Shown: positions 53,677 through 63,001, numbered from the stretch's first letter. The stretch: DNA of 64,000 nt from Lachnospiraceae bacterium AC2031 (GCA_000687975.1 JIAB01000001.1:806001-870000); one strand, 5' to 3'. The notes: generated by a model from the sequence alone, not told the origin. Numbers and translations: made by a program.

Positions 53677-54795
53677 TCAACGATATAACGCACTAGAAAA
53701 CATTAGTCCCGCTATAATGATCACAAGTCCGAACGCGAATCCGATCATATGATGATGCTTCAGTTCTTCCCACAAACTTATATCGGTACAATCCAGACAG
53801 TAGTACGCAAACTCTTCATCTTTAAGAGTATCGAGGTATCCTAAGTCTTTATAGTATGCCTTGATGATCTCTCGTTTCTTTTCATCGCGCACACTGACTC
53901 TGCAGAGTTTTCCTCGAAGCTTTATGGAACCATCTATTTCATTTATCTCTCTCTTGTTTAGATGTACTGCCAGTATATGATCATTCCCAACCTTTAGATC
54001 ATAATACACACCATAGTCTGCAAGTGCACTAATTTCTATAGGTTTTTCTGTCACAACACTATAAACCTTACCATCAAATTTATCAGAGAAATCATTAAAT
54101 GGAATCGAGCGATCCTTGTTTATATCTATATATGTCAAAACAAAGCTGGATGCGAGAATCACACCTCCAATTATCAGTGTTATAATTCCACCTTTTACTT
54201 CAACGACAAAGTCTTGATTCTTTTTACGAATATGAGAATTGGTGTAGTTTTTTCGTTCAGCTGCCCTTTTCTTTTTTTCCTCACGTTTAATTTCTTTCTC
54301 TTCCTCAGTCAATTCTTTATTGAAGAAAAATGTAAAAACTACTGTGAGCACCAGATTAATTCCGCTTATTACAAGTGTTACAAGTGCAACTCCATATCCA
54401 TTCAGATACCTATAATCACCTATATAGTATTCATCTGGATCTTCAGGGTTATAATAAATCGTAAACTTGTCGCCCACATTTCCATAGCTTTTATCAGCAT
54501 AAACGGTATTCATTTGGAATTTGTCATCAGTATTTACATAAATAGCTATCCAGTGTTGCCCATGCGTACCGACTTTAACATATTTACCTTCTACAGTTTG
54601 ATTCAGATCACCATTTCCGCCATAGCCTTCACTCTCTACAAATCCTGTGACTTCATTTGTGCAATGCCTTACAGTTTTATTTACGAGAAGACATGCTACT
54701 AAACCTATTGCGCCGAAGAAAAGCATTACTATAACAAAAAACCAAGGGATTTCTATCTTTCTTTTACTTCTTTTTTTATTATCTAGTTCAGACAT
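53677..54795 (-). CDS. DUF3592-like membrane protein
   Basis: 372 aa with four membrane helices (about 18-40, 135-160, 195-215, 350-370) and two extracellular beta-type segments. The first has the DUF3592 look: TVEGKYVKVGTHGQHWIAIYV and VGDKFTIYYNPEDPDEYYIGDY. A basic cytoplasmic stretch (KEIKREEKKKRAAERK) lies mid-protein. Function unknown. Its presumed terminator is split by the IS; HxlR is 2 nt upstream, so it belongs to that operon. Confidence 0.72.
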   Translation of the reverse strand: MSELDNKKRSKRKIEIPWFFVIVMLFFGAIGLVACLLVNKTVRHCTNEVTGFVESEGYGGNGDLNQTVEGKYVKVGTHGQHWIAIYVNTDDKFQMNTVYADKSYGNVGDKFTIYYNPEDPDEYYIGDYRYLNGYGVALVTLVISGINLVLTVVFTFFFNKELTEEEKEIKREEKKKRAAERKNYTNSHIRKKNQDFVVEVKGGIITLIIGGVILASSFVLTYIDINKDRSIPFNDFSDKFDGKVYSVVTEKPIEISALADYGVYYDLKVGNDHILAVHLNKREINEIDGSIKLRGKLCRVSVRDEKKREIIKAYYKDLGYLDTLKDEEFAYYCLDCTDISLWEELKHHHMIGFAFGLVIIIAGLMFSSALYR

Positions 54796-54797
54796 CT

Positions 54798-55193
54798 CTA
54801 CCTTTCATTCATAAGTCGCTCTACTTCTTCGGCCGACAAAACCTCTTTTTCTATAAGTGCATCCGTCATTCCATTTTCCAGCATATAATCAACACCAACC
54901 ATCTGCATGATGTTGATCGCTTCTATCATCTTGCGACCTCTTCTTTCTGTGATGCTATACTCTACCCTCAGCGGATATCCTTCGAAAGACTTCTTTTCTA
55001 CAAGACCAAATGATATCAACTCGCGAAGTTGTTCAAGCAGCATCTTCTGATTGATGCCTTCAATCTCTCTTTCCAGCTCAGCAAGACCCTTTGGCCCGTC
55101 CTTCATCTGATATAGAATTATGGTTTTCCATTTGCCTTTGATTATGTCATGCACAATTTCCAAAGGGCAGGTATAATCATCCCTTATTTTCAT
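54798..55193 (-). CDS. HxlR-family transcriptional regulator
   Basis: 131 aa. The winged helix shows CPLEIVHDIIKGKWKTIIL, GINQKMLLEQLRELISFGLVEKK and YSITERGRKM-like text (RRGRKMIEAI), with the redox-type Cys at position 10. HxlR proteins often sense aldehydes or oxidants and control the adjacent enzyme. It overlaps the isochorismatase-family gene by 4 nt (ATGA). Confidence 0.92.
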   Translation of the reverse strand: MKIRDDYTCPLEIVHDIIKGKWKTIILYQMKDGPKGLAELEREIEGINQKMLLEQLRELISFGLVEKKSFEGYPLRVEYSITERRGRKMIEAINIMQMVGVDYMLENGMTDALIEKEVLSAEEVERLMNER

Positions 55194-55699
55194 AGATAGT
55201 TCTCCGACTTTATAACACTAGCAAATCCATCAGCCAGGGATGCCATAAATACTGCATGTACCGTTTCTGCATCAATCTTTTTGCCATCATGCTTTAAACT
55301 CATGGTCGTACATGCGTCGTCAATCAATGTCACTTCGTATCCATAGTCTTGACACGCTCTCACCGTTGTATCAACACACATGTGAGACATCATGCCAGCA
55401 ACAACCAGGCTTTCTATCCCTTCACTCTCCAGGTATTCCTGCAGATCAGTTTCAAGGAAAGAATTCGGATACTCTTTATTCACTATCTTCTCATCTTCAA
55501 GCGGCTTCACAAGACTGTGAATACCTGATAGTGCTTTAAAGTTATGACGCACGTGAATGACTGTTTTCCCTTCACTTCTGAATTTTTCCAACAGAAGAGC
55601 CGCCTTTTTTGCTGCACACTTCGGTTTATGCAGCAACAGCGGCCCTGGTGTAAAATATATATTTTGAATATCAATAAGTAATAAAGCTTCTTTTTTCAT
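55190..55699 (-). CDS. Isochorismatase-family cysteine hydrolase
   Basis: 169 aa from ATG 55699 (MKKEALLLIDIQN), with AGGAGGT upstream; the longer frame has no such site. Catalytic Asp is in LIDIQN and nucleophile Cys in MMSHMCVDTTVRAC; a Lys lies in RHNFKAL. Relatives include nicotinamidase-type and isochorismatase-like amidases; the DxxxxF-type substrate pocket is not diagnostic. Coupled to HxlR, it may deal with a reactive or nitrogen-containing small molecule. Confidence 0.9.
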   Translation of the reverse strand: MKKEALLLIDIQNIYFTPGPLLLHKPKCAAKKAALLLEKFRSEGKTVIHVRHNFKALSGIHSLVKPLEDEKIVNKEYPNSFLETDLQEYLESEGIESLVVAGMMSHMCVDTTVRACQDYGYEVTLIDDACTTMSLKHDGKKIDAETVHAVFMASLADGFASVIKSENYL

Positions 55700-55773
55700 T
55701 TTATTCACCTCCTGCATAAAGACTAATCCATAACACAGAAGATGACAATTACCCACTTTTTTGTGGGTATAAA

Positions 55774-57177
55774 CTATTCCTGTTTTCCTCGATATTTAAG
55801 TTCCGGATGTTTCCTATAATACTCTTCCTTATCGGCATACATTCTTTCATCCGCCAGATGCATGGCAGTTCTGATATCAAGAGTCTTATCTCCAAAACAG
55901 GTTCCCACTGCCAGCTTAACTATATCAGAGTTTTCACATTTAGCTTTTAGTTTATCAACAAACGCATTAAACTCATTCTCAGTATGTTTTGTTACCAGAA
56001 CTAAGAATTCATCACCACCAACTCTGAATATATCACTATCAACATAAACGTCTCTGATCAAAGCTGCTGCAGCCTTAAGTAGATTATCACCTGCAACATG
56101 TCCCTGTCTATCATTAACCTCTTTAAGTCCATTTAGATCTGCAAATACAACTCCATAATCACCGCCAACATCCTCTTTACCAGATACGATATTGGTTATA
56201 CGGTTATTCATGGCATTACGATTATATAGTCCAGTAAGAAGGTCTGTAGCACTGAGCACCTTTGTCTTCTCAAAGAGCTGATGATTTGATATCTCAGAAG
56301 CAAGGATAAATGCCGTAACTTCCAGAATTGCTTTGATGTTAAGTGTATTCTCACTATTAAAGTTGGTTGCCCAGATATATCCGATAGTTTCTCCATTTGC
56401 CTTTAAAGGATAGATAACAAGACTGAAAACTCCTGCGTCCTTTAACGACTCATACCAGATCTCACTCTTTTCTTTCAGAAGTTCAAGTTCCTCTGCATCA
56501 TGAATAATATAGCAGTTGCTTCCAGCTATCAGATCATCCCATGTCTTCACTATATGGAAGAATCCCTCCTCCACATAAGCAGACACATTTTTGATATGAG
56601 CCTCAGCTTCAGTTACACTTTCACAAAGTACCGAACATGACTCATTATCAAAATCAGTTAATAAGATACAGCATCTGTTAGCTTCACAGTTAACTCTGAT
56701 ATCATCAATGATAGAATCCATTGCAGCCTGAAAATCATCAGTTTCTCTAAGCTTTACAGCAGTCTGAATAACTTCCATAGCAAGGTCTGGAGACAGATCC
56801 GACATTTTCTCTGCATCTACTTTTGGAGTCATATCATAGGAGAAAAGAAGATACCCCTTACCATCCTCCGCAGATTTGAGAGGCAGCAGATATACCTCCA
56901 TCCACGCATTATATATAGCAACGTTAATATACGAATGAATCATTCGATTCTCATTAACGCATCTAAAGCACATAGCCTCATAATTACGTGTAGGAGGAAC
57001 ATAATTATAGTATGGCTTTCCAGGAACAAAGTCCTCTCTAGCCACATTCACTGACTGAAGGTATGTATCATTTGCTGCTTCTACACAGATTTCACCACAA
57101 GTTCCATCCGGCTTTATTTCAACAGATAACACACTGCCTATCTTATTCAAAGTATTAACAACAGTATTATAATCCAA
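55774..57177 (-). CDS. GAF-GGDEF diguanylate cyclase
   Basis: About 467 aa if started at TTG 57177, which has GGGGGT 6 nt upstream and gives MDYNTVVNTLNKIGSVLSVE; a TTG at 57210 is the alternative. An N-terminal PAS-like region (about 1-120) and a GAF domain (about 140-295, with CCILLTDFDNESCSVL) precede the GGDEF domain: VFADLNGLKEVNDRQGHVAGD and the intact active site RVGGDEF. It makes cyclic di-GMP in response to an unknown signal. No EAL domain. Confidence 0.88.
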   Translation of the reverse strand: MDYNTVVNTLNKIGSVLSVEIKPDGTCGEICVEAANDTYLQSVNVAREDFVPGKPYYNYVPPTRNYEAMCFRCVNENRMIHSYINVAIYNAWMEVYLLPLKSAEDGKGYLLFSYDMTPKVDAEKMSDLSPDLAMEVIQTAVKLRETDDFQAAMDSIIDDIRVNCEANRCCILLTDFDNESCSVLCESVTEAEAHIKNVSAYVEEGFFHIVKTWDDLIAGSNCYIIHDAEELELLKEKSEIWYESLKDAGVFSLVIYPLKANGETIGYIWATNFNSENTLNIKAILEVTAFILASEISNHQLFEKTKVLSATDLLTGLYNRNAMNNRITNIVSGKEDVGGDYGVVFADLNGLKEVNDRQGHVAGDNLLKAAAALIRDVYVDSDIFRVGGDEFLVLVTKHTENEFNAFVDKLKAKCENSDIVKLAVGTCFGDKTLDIRTAMHLADERMYADKEEYYRKHPELKYRGKQE

Positions 57178-57249
57178 AATAGCACCCCCAATTAGATTAA
57201 ACCACCCCAATATAAATATATTTTATAACTTTATCCCATATATTTCAAA

Positions 57250-57280
57250 CAAAAAAAGAGTACTGCTATGTGCAGTACTC
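57250..57280 (-). terminator. Terminator of rubredoxin gene
   Basis: A perfect 9-bp stem (57258-57266 with 57272-57280), 5-nt loop and seven T on the minus strand, 21 nt after the rubredoxin stop. Confidence 0.88.
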
Positions 57281-57301
57281 TTCCTTAATCTTCAAGAATA
57301 A

Positions 57302-57457
57302 TTACATTTTCTCAAACATGTCTTTGCTGAGGCCACATATTGGGCATACCCAATCATCTGGGATATCCTCAAATGCTGTTCCAGGAGCGATACCACTGTC
57401 TGGATCACCTACCTCAGGATCATAAACATAGCCACATGGGCAAACATACTTATCCAT
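57302..57457 (-). CDS. Rubredoxin with unusual first metal knuckle
   Basis: 51 aa. The product reads [18 protein letters not shown], then [18 protein letters not shown] and [12 protein letters not shown]. The second knuckle CPICG (Cys38, Cys41) is normal; the first is Cys6-Pro-Cys8 with one residue between cysteines where rubredoxins normally have two. It carries one electron on a single iron. GGAGG lies about 8 nt before ATG 57457. It is a single-gene unit with its own terminator, next to TrpB2. Confidence 0.9.
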   Translation of the reverse strand: MDKYVCPCGYVYDPEVGDPDSGIAPGTAFEDIPDDWVCPICGLSKDMFEKM

Positions 57458-57535
57458 AAATAATAACCTCCCTTAATGTTGATGTTATCATTTTACCTTT
57501 TCAAAGTATGCGGTGTCAATTTACATTTTGACAAA

Positions 57536-58912
57536 TTACTCTACATGTGGAAGCTTTGCGATAGATGCTGCAATCTCCTCATCTGTTGGGATGTAGTCTG
57601 ACATTTCTCCATTATTAAACTTCTCATATGCAACCATATCGAAGTAACCTGTACCTGTAAGACCGAAGACGATTGTCTTCTCCTCGCCTGTTTCCTTACA
57701 CTTAAGAGCCTCATCAATTGCAGCTCTGATAGCGTGTGAGCTTTCAGGAGCTGGAAGGATTCCTTCAACTCTAGCGAACTGCTCAGCAGCCTCGAATACA
57801 GAAGTCTGCTCTACGCTTCTAGCTTCCATATATCCATCATGATAAAGCTGTGAAAGTGTTGAACTCATTCCGTGGAATCTAAGTCCTCCAGCATGATTTG
57901 CTGATGGAATAAAGCTGCTTCCGAGTGTATACATCTTAGCAAGTGGGCAGATCATACCTGTATCGCAGAAGTCATATGCATATGTACCTCTTGTGAAGCT
58001 TGGACATGATGCAGGCTCAACAGCGATAATTCTGTAATCAGCCTCTCCACGAAGCTTCTCACCCATAAATGGGGCAATAAGTCCACCAAGGTTTGAACCA
58101 CCACCAGCACATCCGATAATGATATCTGGCTTAATACCATATTTATCAAGTGCAGCCTTTGTCTCAAGACCAATTACTGACTGATGAAGAAGTACCTGAT
58201 TAAGTACACTACCAAGTACATATCTATATCCTTCGTTCTTTGTTGCAACCTCAACAGCTTCTGAGATTGCACATCCAAGTGAACCTGTTGTTCCTGGATG
58301 CTCAGCAAGAATCTTCTTACCAACTTCTGTTGTCTCTGAAGGAGATGGTGTTACAGAAGCGCCATAAGTTCTCATTACTTCTCTTCTGAAAGGCTTCTGC
58401 TCGTAAGATACCTTAACCATATATACCTTACAATCAAGATCAAAATATGCACATGCCATAGAAAGAGCTGTACCCCACTGACCTGCACCAGTCTCAGTTG
58501 TTACACCCTTAAGGCCCTGCTTCTTAGCATAGTATGCCTGAGCGATAGCTGAGTTAAGCTTGTGGCTACCACTTGTGTTGTTACCCTCAAACTTATAGTA
58601 GATCTTAGCTGGTGTGCCAAGCTTCTTCTCAAGGCAGTATGCTCTTACAAGTGGTGATGGTCTGAACATCTTATAGAAATCTCTGATCTCTGAAGGGATT
58701 TCAATATAAGGTGTAGTATCATCAAGTTCCTGAGCAACCAATTCATCACAGAATATAGGTGAAAGTTCCTCAGCTGTAAGTGGCTTACCAGTACCAGGAT
58801 TAAGCAGTGGTGCTGGCTTATTCTTCATATCTGCTCTTAGATTATACCAAGCTGTAGGCATCTCATTTTCTTCGAGATAAATCTTGTACGGAATTTTCTT
58901 TTCGTCTGACAT
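57536..58912 (-). CDS. trpB: Tryptophan synthase beta chain, TrpB2 type
   Basis: 458 aa, longer than classical TrpB (about 400). The PLP lysine is Lys118 in SGSHKLN; the phosphate loop is GCAGGGSNLGG. N-terminal PLVRAYCLEKKLGTP and GQWGTALSMAC fit the TrpB2 branch, which uses L-serine and indole without needing TrpA. No trpA or other trp genes are present. A tryptophan T-box leader precedes it, so it is expressed when Trp-tRNA is uncharged. It may salvage indole. Confidence 0.93.
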   Translation of the reverse strand: MSDEKKIPYKIYLEENEMPTAWYNLRADMKNKPAPLLNPGTGKPLTAEELSPIFCDELVAQELDDTTPYIEIPSEIRDFYKMFRPSPLVRAYCLEKKLGTPAKIYYKFEGNNTSGSHKLNSAIAQAYYAKKQGLKGVTTETGAGQWGTALSMACAYFDLDCKVYMVKVSYEQKPFRREVMRTYGASVTPSPSETTEVGKKILAEHPGTTGSLGCAISEAVEVATKNEGYRYVLGSVLNQVLLHQSVIGLETKAALDKYGIKPDIIIGCAGGGSNLGGLIAPFMGEKLRGEADYRIIAVEPASCPSFTRGTYAYDFCDTGMICPLAKMYTLGSSFIPSANHAGGLRFHGMSSTLSQLYHDGYMEARSVEQTSVFEAAEQFARVEGILPAPESSHAIRAAIDEALKCKETGEEKTIVFGLTGTGYFDMVAYEKFNNGEMSDYIPTDEEIAASIAKLPHVE

Positions 58913-58948
58913 CTTTATAACCTCCTAAAATGTTTTTATATTTGGAAC

Positions 58949-58995
58949 ATAATAAAACCTGTCCCACAGTTTCTTAGTCACTGCTGGGACAGGTT
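58949..58995 (-). terminator. T-box terminator before trpB2
   Basis: An 11-bp stem AACCTGTCCCA/TGGGACAGGTT with an inner CAGT/ACTG extension (58956-58995), then TTTTATT on the minus strand. It competes with the antiterminator of the T-box. Confidence 0.85.
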
Positions 58996-59235
58996 AAAAT
59001 TCTTACCTGCGGTGCCACCCGGCTTGATGCAATATGCATCCTCTCAAAACATACTTTCATATGCCGACTTTGTTAACGAAGATTCATGCTCCGTCTTCCA
59101 TACTCTGCTGAATGCATTTCAGGTCGCCCTCTGAGGTCCATTCAATAAAACGCTTATTACTGCCATCTCACCACCGGCAATTCTCTGTATATAAGGAGGT
59201 TTTACCTACTTACTCCCCATCAACGGTTTACAATA
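58956..59235 (-). promoter_or_regulatory. Tryptophan T-box leader
   Basis: The gap 58913-59271 holds no gene; it carries this leader. On the minus strand the T-box core GGGTGGCACCGCAG lies around 59005-59021, followed by the terminator. In stem I, TGAATGGACCTCAGAG places the specifier TGG (tryptophan) at 59138-59140. The TGGC of the T-box would pair with a GCCA tRNA end, in line with the G discriminator of bacterial tRNA-Trp. Uncharged tRNA-Trp should open expression. Confidence 0.9.
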
Positions 59236-59239
59236 TAGG

Positions 59240-59269
59240 ATACTATCACTAGACAGCAAGAAGTGTCAA
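59240..59269 (-). promoter_or_regulatory. Promoter of T-box/trpB2
   Basis: On the minus strand -35 TTGACA (59264-59269), 18-nt spacer, -10 TAGTAT (59240-59245), only 2 nt after the metH stop. Confidence 0.75.
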
Positions 59270-59271
59270 TA

Positions 59272-61698
59272 CTAATTTGAAAATACTTCATCTGCGTAAC
59301 GTACTGTTGCCATAGCATCCTTAGCATAGCAATCTGCGCCTATAGCATCTGCATATTCCTGAGTCATAACCGCTCCACCAACTACAACCTTGGTTTCTGG
59401 TTTTCTCTCACGAAGCAGCTTTATAGTATCCTCCATGCTGACAACGGTTGTAGTCATAAGTGCGCTGAGACCTATCAGCTTAACATCATCTTCAACCGCC
59501 CTATCAACAATAACTTCTGGTGGTACGTCCTTACCAAGATCTATAACATCATAGCCATAGTTTTCAAGCATAACCTTCACGATATTCTTTCCAATATCGT
59601 GAATATCACCCTTTACTGTAGCGATGATAATCTTTCCTTTTAATTCTCTTGGCTTTCCAGCCATAGAAGCTTTAACGATTTCAAATGCAGCCTTTGCCGC
59701 ATCAGCACTCTGAAGCAGCTGTGGAAGGAATACTGTTCCCTTCTCAAATCCTTTTCCAACTTTATCTAGAGCTGGTATCAGTTCGGCATTGATTATATCC
59801 AGTGGATCCTGGGTTTTCATCGCCTCCTTCATGGCGGTTTCTGCCACACCAACCATACCACGTTCGATAGCATTTCCCAGTGAAGAACCTTTAGATTCTC
59901 CTGCAGCCTGACCCGAAGCGCCAGTTCCAGGAGCCGCTCCCGCCTGTCCTCCTGTTGAAACTGTAGCAAGGCTTGCATTTGCATACGCATTAATGAAGCC
60001 CATGCACTGAGGATCCAGGTCTGACAGAGCAAGGAAGGATCTATATGCCACCATCATCTGCTGATTATTAGGATTCATGATAGCAAAGCTAAGTCCCATC
60101 TGCATAGCAAGTGTCAGGAAATAGGAATTGATAACCTGTCTCTGTGGAAGACCAAATGAAATATTTGAAACTCCAAGGATTGTATGACCATGATAATCAT
60201 CACGAATTCTTCTCAGGGTTTCAAGGGTTGTAACCGCCGAAGATGAATCAGATGAGATAGTCATACAAAGACAGTCAATTACGATATCCTTTCTAGGGAT
60301 TCCGTACTCATCAGCCGCCTTATATATCTTCTCCGCAACTGCGATTCGACCCTCAGCCGTTTCAGGTATTCCGCCCTCATCAAGTGCAAGACCTACCAGA
60401 ACACCACCGTACTTCTTGACCAGTGGCATAACCATTTCGATGACCTCTCTTTTACCATTGACAGAGTTGATCATCGCTTTACCATTATAATATCTAAGAC
60501 CCTGTTCAAGAGCCTCTGCATCTGTTGTATCCAGCTGAAGTGGAAGTCCAGTAACACCCTGAAGCTTTGTAACCACCTCACGCATCATCTTTGGTTCATC
60601 TATCTCAGGAAGACCAACATTAACATCCAGAATATCTGCGCCGCCATCCTCCTGCTCAAGTCCCTGAGAAAGGATATAATCTATATCATTATCACGAAGA
60701 GCCTGCTGGAATCTCTTCTTTCCAGTTGGGTTAATTCTTTCACCAATGATTATAGGCTTCTTATCGCAGATAACTGCCTGGCAAAATGACGTCACAACCG
60801 TAAAATCCTTAGGAGTGTTTTCCTTAAATGCCTTAGGCTTTACCTTTTCCTTAGTCAGACGTATATGCTCAGGAGTTGTACCACAGCATCCGCCCAGAAC
60901 CTGAACTCCCATATCAGCAATCTTACTCATGATATCTGAGAATTCTTCTGGTCCAACATCAAAGACTGTCTTGCCTCCCTCAGTTCTTGGAAGACCTGCA
61001 TTAGGATTTACAACTATAGGAACTGAAGCGACCTTTACCATACGTTCAACCATAGGGATCATAAGGTCTGGTCCTAAACTACAGTTAAGTCCAAGAGCAT
61101 CTACTCCCAGTCCTTCCAGCATAGCAACGGTGGAATCCACATTTCCTCCCGTCAGCATCTTTCCATTCTGATCGTAAACAGTAGTAACGATAACAGGAAG
61201 GGATGTACGCTCCTTTGCAGCAAGAACTGCAGCCTTTGCCTCATAACTGTCACTCATGGTCTCGATCAGAATAAGGTCACCACCGGCCTTCTCGCCAGCA
61301 GCCATAACCTCACCGAAAACCTCTACCGCCTTATCAAAGCTAAGATCACCCATTGGCTCCAGAAGTTTTCCTGTAGGACCCACATCTATAGCAATATATG
61401 CATCCTCTCTGCCTGTATTAATTCGAGCCTTCTTTGCTATCTCAACAGCAGCAGTCATCAGTTCCTCAACACGTCCTGGGAACTTGAAGCTGTTAAGGCC
61501 AAATGTATTCGTATTAAAAATATCCGAACCAGCCTTTAGATAGCTTTCATATAATTCCTGAATGATATCAGGATGATCCACATTCCATGTTTCCGGAAGC
61601 TCTCCGCCCTGAAGTCCTCGTTCCTGCAGAAATGTACCTGTTCCACCATCGCAGAACAGCCATTCCTTACCTAATCTTTCTCGTAAATCTTTTTTCAT
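59272..61698 (-). CDS. metH: Cobalamin-dependent methionine synthase lacking the activation domain
   Basis: 808 aa against about 1200 for the full E. coli enzyme. Homocysteine-binding barrel (about 1-290; zinc cysteines in LGLNCSLG and GGCCGTTPEH), pterin-binding barrel (about 310-570; IIGERINPTGKK), cap and B12 domain (about 640-808) with DIHDIGK, His700 being the lower cobalt ligand. A Gly/Ala/Ser-rich linker (about 590-620) separates the halves. The reactivation domain is encoded by the gene 12 nt upstream. It moves methyl from methyl-tetrahydrofolate to homocysteine. Confidence 0.95.
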   Translation of the reverse strand: MKKDLRERLGKEWLFCDGGTGTFLQERGLQGGELPETWNVDHPDIIQELYESYLKAGSDIFNTNTFGLNSFKFPGRVEELMTAAVEIAKKARINTGREDAYIAIDVGPTGKLLEPMGDLSFDKAVEVFGEVMAAGEKAGGDLILIETMSDSYEAKAAVLAAKERTSLPVIVTTVYDQNGKMLTGGNVDSTVAMLEGLGVDALGLNCSLGPDLMIPMVERMVKVASVPIVVNPNAGLPRTEGGKTVFDVGPEEFSDIMSKIADMGVQVLGGCCGTTPEHIRLTKEKVKPKAFKENTPKDFTVVTSFCQAVICDKKPIIIGERINPTGKKRFQQALRDNDIDYILSQGLEQEDGGADILDVNVGLPEIDEPKMMREVVTKLQGVTGLPLQLDTTDAEALEQGLRYYNGKAMINSVNGKREVIEMVMPLVKKYGGVLVGLALDEGGIPETAEGRIAVAEKIYKAADEYGIPRKDIVIDCLCMTISSDSSSAVTTLETLRRIRDDYHGHTILGVSNISFGLPQRQVINSYFLTLAMQMGLSFAIMNPNNQQMMVAYRSFLALSDLDPQCMGFINAYANASLATVSTGGQAGAAPGTGASGQAAGESKGSSLGNAIERGMVGVAETAMKEAMKTQDPLDIINAELIPALDKVGKGFEKGTVFLPQLLQSADAAKAAFEIVKASMAGKPRELKGKIIIATVKGDIHDIGKNIVKVMLENYGYDVIDLGKDVPPEVIVDRAVEDDVKLIGLSALMTTTVVSMEDTIKLLRERKPETKVVVGGAVMTQEYADAIGADCYAKDAMATVRYADEVFSN

Positions 61699-61710
61699 GT
61701 TCTTCCTTTA

Positions 61711-62412
61711 TTAACGAGAGTAAGCACATTTGCCAGCCATACTACACTGCTCGCAGCCGCTTCTCTCACAATCTGTATCTATTTCTGAAAGTCCGATTAC
61801 AGCTGTAATGGACTTAGTTGGTGACATCAGTAAACTGTCCGAAAGTGTAACTCCAATAGTCTTAGGCATCTCAAGTATTCTCTCGAAGTCCTTCTGCACC
61901 TCAAGAGGAAAATCCCCATAGCCAGGAGAAAATCTTGGTCTTGCATGAAGACCTCTAGCCTTAGCCTCTTCAACGATTTTGATATTTATCTCATCGCACC
62001 AAGCCTCAGCCATAGCAGCACCTACTGCCTGATAAGTATAGGCCTTCATCATATCGCGAACTTCAGCCTTTCTTACCAGCATATCCGGTACAGGCCCAAG
62101 AGTTATAGCCAACATTACTATCTCAGCACATCCATCAAGATTCTTCAGCAGATTACCTGAATCCACCTTGATACCCGAAAACTCACAAGTAACATTTTTC
62201 TCCTTCTTGTTACCTGTGCCATCCTCATTTGGAACCAGCTTAAAACTGAACTTCCACTCAAGTGGGAAAGTCTTATATGTGTACTTAGGACTCACCTGAG
62301 CCTGCATCTCTTCGATACATTCATCGATCAGTTTGCTGGTACTTTCATCAATTTCTTTAACACCGTGGTAGCCAAGATATCTCTCAACTTCCTTTTTGTT
62401 TACCTCTATCAT
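61711..62412 (-). CDS. Methionine synthase activation-domain protein
   Basis: 233 aa. The start VNKKEVERYLGYHG and the text RPRFSPGYGDFPLEVQKDFERIL match the SAM-binding activation domain of MetH as a free protein. It would bring SAM and an electron to reduced-out cobalamin. A Cys-rich tail CERSGCEQCSMAGKC may bind metal or an iron-sulfur cluster, possibly as the electron entry point. It is 25 nt after the PNPOx-like gene and 12 nt before metH. Confidence 0.9.
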   Translation of the reverse strand: MIEVNKKEVERYLGYHGVKEIDESTSKLIDECIEEMQAQVSPKYTYKTFPLEWKFSFKLVPNEDGTGNKKEKNVTCEFSGIKVDSGNLLKNLDGCAEIVMLAITLGPVPDMLVRKAEVRDMMKAYTYQAVGAAMAEAWCDEINIKIVEEAKARGLHARPRFSPGYGDFPLEVQKDFERILEMPKTIGVTLSDSLLMSPTKSITAVIGLSEIDTDCERSGCEQCSMAGKCAYSR

Positions 62413-62437
62413 TATCTACCTCATAGATTTTTTCACA

Positions 62438-62839
62438 TTAAAATGTAATCGTTTCTGGTGCAGCTGTAAAAGAACTGAATACAGCTGTAGCATTCTGGAA
62501 GTAGAATACCTCTGTATTTCCATCATCCTCTGAATACATATTTCTAAGCTGTGGATATGCATCCAGCATAGATGTAAGTGCCTCACGTCTGTCATCAGCT
62601 ATAAGCTCACCTGTGATACGAAGCCACACACCATCCTTAAATACGCAAGCCTCAGCCTTAGGATTTGCATGAAGCTGCTTTGACACGTTCTTAACCTTAC
62701 CAGTCTGCATATAAAGCTTACCTTCAAATATATGTGCTGTTCCGAAAGGTCTTACTCTCGCCTGATCACCATCAACTGTTGCAAGGTAATATGTACCTGC
62801 ACTATTTAAAAACTCTGCGACTTTTTCTATTCCGCTCAT
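62438..62839 (-). CDS. Pyridoxamine 5'-phosphate oxidase family protein
   Basis: 133 aa. A split-barrel flavin-binding fold with YYLATVDGDQARVRPFGTAHIFEGKLYMQT, then KAEACVFKDGVWLRITGEL. Such short PNPOx-like proteins bind FMN or F420/heme; a true vitamin B6 role is unlikely at this length. It is the first gene of a probable operon with the two methionine synthase genes. Confidence 0.87.
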   Translation of the reverse strand: MSGIEKVAEFLNSAGTYYLATVDGDQARVRPFGTAHIFEGKLYMQTGKVKNVSKQLHANPKAEACVFKDGVWLRITGELIADDRREALTSMLDAYPQLRNMYSEDDGNTEVFYFQNATAVFSSFTAAPETITF

Positions 62840-62903
62840 TTTGAAATCCTCCCTTTTATTCTTTTAACCATTCATGACTCCTGATCATGATAAGTGCTTT
62901 TCT

Positions 62904-62933
62904 ATTTTACCACAGTTATCTTTAAAATAACAA
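62904..62933 (-). promoter_or_regulatory. Possible promoter of PNPOx-metH operon
   Basis: On the minus strand -35 TTGTTA (62928-62933), 18-nt spacer, -10 TAAAAT (62904-62909). No SAM or cobalamin riboswitch fits in the short leader. Confidence 0.45.
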
Positions 62934-62971
62934 AAAAATGTGGCAAACAACTTTGTGCAGTTTGCCACATT
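62930..62971 (-). terminator. Terminator of ABC ATPase gene
   Basis: A perfect 12-bp stem (62937-62948 with 62960-62971), 11-nt loop and T run on the minus strand. Confidence 0.88.
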
Positions 62972-63001
62972 TTATGTAAACCAGTTTGCAATCGGATTAT
63001 T

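Noticed and set aside
62840-63001. SAM or cobalamin riboswitch before the methionine synthase operon
   Set aside because: The leader before the first gene is under 70 nt and shows neither a B12 box nor SAM motifs.
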